Of a stretch of DNA of 64,000 nt, positions 62,495-64,000 are shown piece by piece (position 1 is the stretch's first letter; each line of letters begins with the position of its first letter). The notes beneath the pieces were generated by a model. It was not told where the DNA came from. It saw only the letters and a program-made list of their open reading frames with translations, and made no database searches. The stretch comes from Cuniculiplasma sp052315415 (GTDB lineage Archaea; Thermoplasmatota; Thermoplasmata; Thermoplasmatales; Thermoplasmataceae), in the NCBI GenBank assembly GCA_052315415.1, contig JBLSDH010000007.1, forward strand, positions 8,760 through 72,759, written 5' to 3'. Both the position numbers and the translations under genes were made by a program.

Positions 62495-63808
62495 TTATGT
62501 AAAAAGTTCCAGAATTCTATCCTTTTCGATATTATATTCAAGAGTCCTATCTCTTCTAATTTTTATGTACTCTGATTGAAAACCAGCATGGGCGATCATG
62601 ATTCTTCGATCTGGTCTATTATGCAAGAAAATTTGATTATTATTCTTTAAAACATCTTTGTAACAGAAAAATTCCTTATTCTCAAAATTTGCTTCTTTAT
62701 AAGCTTTATCAAGCTTGTATATTTCGTAGTCTATGAGTGCACTCCCAATTTCTGAAATTTTCTTGTAAATTTTTTTGGAATCATATTTCATGCTTTCTAT
62801 GTTTTTTTCTGGTTTGACAATATCAATAACTGCTTTTACCAGAAGAAAACTGTATACATTTATATAAGAAATTGAAACTTGTTTTTCAATTAAATTATTT
62901 TCTATGGATACTCCTTTTATCCAGAATTCCCTTAGGTTATCGCTGGTAAGTTCCTTAAAGGATGTTTCAGCCACAAGGTACTCAAGGACTAGTGGCAATG
63001 GAAAATAAATTGCTGTTATAATTTTTTTTACTATTTCAGTATACTCCAAGTTAATGTTTTTAAAAATTTCCCTATCTGGATTTTCATTCTTGTCAAATCT
63101 TATCAATTTTTTAGATTCTTCTTTTATTTTCATGTACGGGAGATCTATTTTTGACTTTTTTGTCTTGAATACTTCAAAAATTTCATATTCCTGACTCTTT
63201 TTTTCAGGTGAATATGGTTCGGAGTTGTAATATTTTATCTCTATGAAATCCCTATCTTTAATTTTTATAAGCTCCACATCTGTGATCATTTCACATAGAC
63301 TTACAGTCATAGATGTTAAGAAATTAATTCCGTGTGACAGATCAAGTGAAATTTCTTCTACTTCTTCACCAATATTACTTATTATCTTTTCAATTTCCAG
63401 AAGTCCAAGAGATAGATAATCTTCTGGTTTACCTTTGAAACTAACTCTTCCACCTGGTGAACCAAAGGTTGGTAACACGCATACATGAGCATTTTCTATT
63501 CCTACAATTTTCAATGAATTTTCTATGAAATCCTTTATTGACAATTGAATCGATTCATAATCTTTAAAGCCGTTTTGTCTTTTTTTCAAAATGGTTGCTA
63601 CATATGCTTCATTCAAAGGTGAATTTGGGTTTTCGTTCAGATCAATCAGGCTCTCAAGGGCAAGTATGATTATGTGATCATATTTCTTGTTGAGGACCTT
63701 AAGGCTTGTTATGGAATTTTCACTTATCTCACCATTTTTATCCCTCAGAATGTATTTTACTTTTCTCCAACCAAGAGGATTTCCCCAAGGTGCAATTAGT
63801 ATTTTCAT
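62495..63808 (-). CDS. csx1: Csx1-family CARF-HEPN ribonuclease
   Basis: 437 aa. N-terminal CARF: MKILIAPWGNPLGWRKVKYIL and LDLSHGINFLTSMTVSL (the DxSHG loop). The C-terminal HEPN domain has NRPDRRIMIAHAGF, which fits the R-x4-H catalytic motif. When bound to cyclic tetra- or hexa-adenylate such proteins become RNases that degrade host and invader RNA. It is separately promoted (TATA-like CTTTAAAAATAAT, leaderless) upstream of cas6, so it may be produced independently of the complex. Confidence 0.88.
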   Translation of the reverse strand: MKILIAPWGNPLGWRKVKYILRDKNGEISENSITSLKVLNKKYDHIIILALESLIDLNENPNSPLNEAYVATILKKRQNGFKDYESIQLSIKDFIENSLKIVGIENAHVCVLPTFGSPGGRVSFKGKPEDYLSLGLLEIEKIISNIGEEVEEISLDLSHGINFLTSMTVSLCEMITDVELIKIKDRDFIEIKYYNSEPYSPEKKSQEYEIFEVFKTKKSKIDLPYMKIKEESKKLIRFDKNENPDREIFKNINLEYTEIVKKIITAIYFPLPLVLEYLVAETSFKELTSDNLREFWIKGVSIENNLIEKQVSISYINVYSFLLVKAVIDIVKPEKNIESMKYDSKKIYKKISEIGSALIDYEIYKLDKAYKEANFENKEFFCYKDVLKNNNQIFLHNRPDRRIMIAHAGFQSEYIKIRRDRTLEYNIEKDRILELFT

Positions 63809-64000
63809 TATAAAAAATTATTTTTAAAGTATAATAACATTTCTGTGATAAATATAATGGAGGATTTCGAATAACCACCCTAATTCTGCTATCTTCGTTC
63901 TGTAGTTCGTGATTTTCATTGCAATATGAACAATAACAGCATTTTCAAGTTCTATTTATCCAGATTTCCCTTGTATTTCATGTAAATCTTCATAGCTACC
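63809..64000. other. Right end of the window, possible gene remnant
   Basis: 192 nt without a complete gene. On the minus strand one frame reads ENAVIVHIAMKITNYRTKIA then ELGWLFEIL before a stop, preceded by an in-frame stop; it could be the tail of a decayed protein such as a transposase, but I do not recognise it. The csx1 promoter is at its left end. Confidence 0.3.

Overview
The window looks like a chromosome segment of a thermoacidophilic euryarchaeon of the Thermoplasmata (Thermoplasma/Ferroplasma/Cuniculiplasma-like); the exact genus is inference. Evidence: it is AT-rich and encodes archaeal DNA polymerase D large subunit, ribosomal protein L41e, an archaeal initiator tRNA-Met with an A1-U72 pair, a presenilin-like GxGD protease, a GPN-loop GTPase, a Cuf-type copper regulator with a TRASH domain, and no bacterial -35/-10 signals. 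First genes of transcription units usually have a TATA-like box about 25 nt before the start codon (leaderless), whereas operon-internal genes carry GGAGG/GGTGA Shine-Dalgarno sequences.

Layout. 1-3.8 kb: end of type IA topoisomerase topA, presenilin homologue, a small helical protein and L41e. 3.8-11.5 kb: one minus-strand corrin-ring operon (sirC, cobA, cbiC, cbiH, cbiD, cbiT, cbiL, cbiF, cbiG-cbiE fusion). 11.6-14.4 kb: copper module (P-type ATPase, 46-aa YHS protein, divergent HTH-TRASH regulator). 14.4-24.6 kb: membrane proteins, FAD oxidoreductase, phosphoesterase, metallo-beta-lactamase-fold hydrolase, DUF211 plus membrane partner, carotenoid protein, amino-acid permease and two ABC ATPases. 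24.7-29.1 kb: dTDP-sugar genes rmlA-rmlD-rmlB, then a PhoU-like/Pit phosphate pair. 29.1-33.4 kb: two unknown proteins, initiator tRNA, zinc ribbon, trehalose synthase, superoxide dismutase. 33.4-40.3 kb: minus-strand informational operon (pyrG, DP2, GPN GTPase, MFS). 40.5-45.7 kb: acyl-CoA island (HpaB/4-hydroxybutyryl-CoA-dehydratase-family flavoprotein, acyl-CoA ligase, 3-hydroxyacyl-CoA dehydrogenase, enoyl-CoA hydratase).

45.7-64 kb is accessory: a decayed IS256-family transposase, an unknown gene, and a broken plasmid-type primase-polymerase gene, followed by a CRISPR array of 61 repeats and a complete minus-strand type III-A locus: csx1, cas6, cas10, csm2, csm3, csm4, csm5, a CARF-wHTH protein (candidate ring nuclease or regulator), cas1, cas2, leader, array. 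Cas10 keeps both its HD and GGDD motifs, Csx1 keeps an RxxxxH HEPN motif, so cyclic-oligoadenylate signalling is expected. The cas2 gene is too short for many ORF callers and has no ATG/GTG/TTG start.

The most interesting signals are inside the array. Several spacers are homologous to each other with differences confined to third codon positions, two neighbouring spacers overlap by 16 nt on one target, and three can be read as recognisable protein motifs (a SNF2-type DEMGL helicase motif and a class-II tRNA nucleotidyltransferase/poly(A) polymerase DPLRILRA motif). These give a partial portrait of unseen mobile elements. Spacers with perfect hairpins are more frequent than expected, and the leader holds a 12-bp palindrome next to the predicted transcription start.
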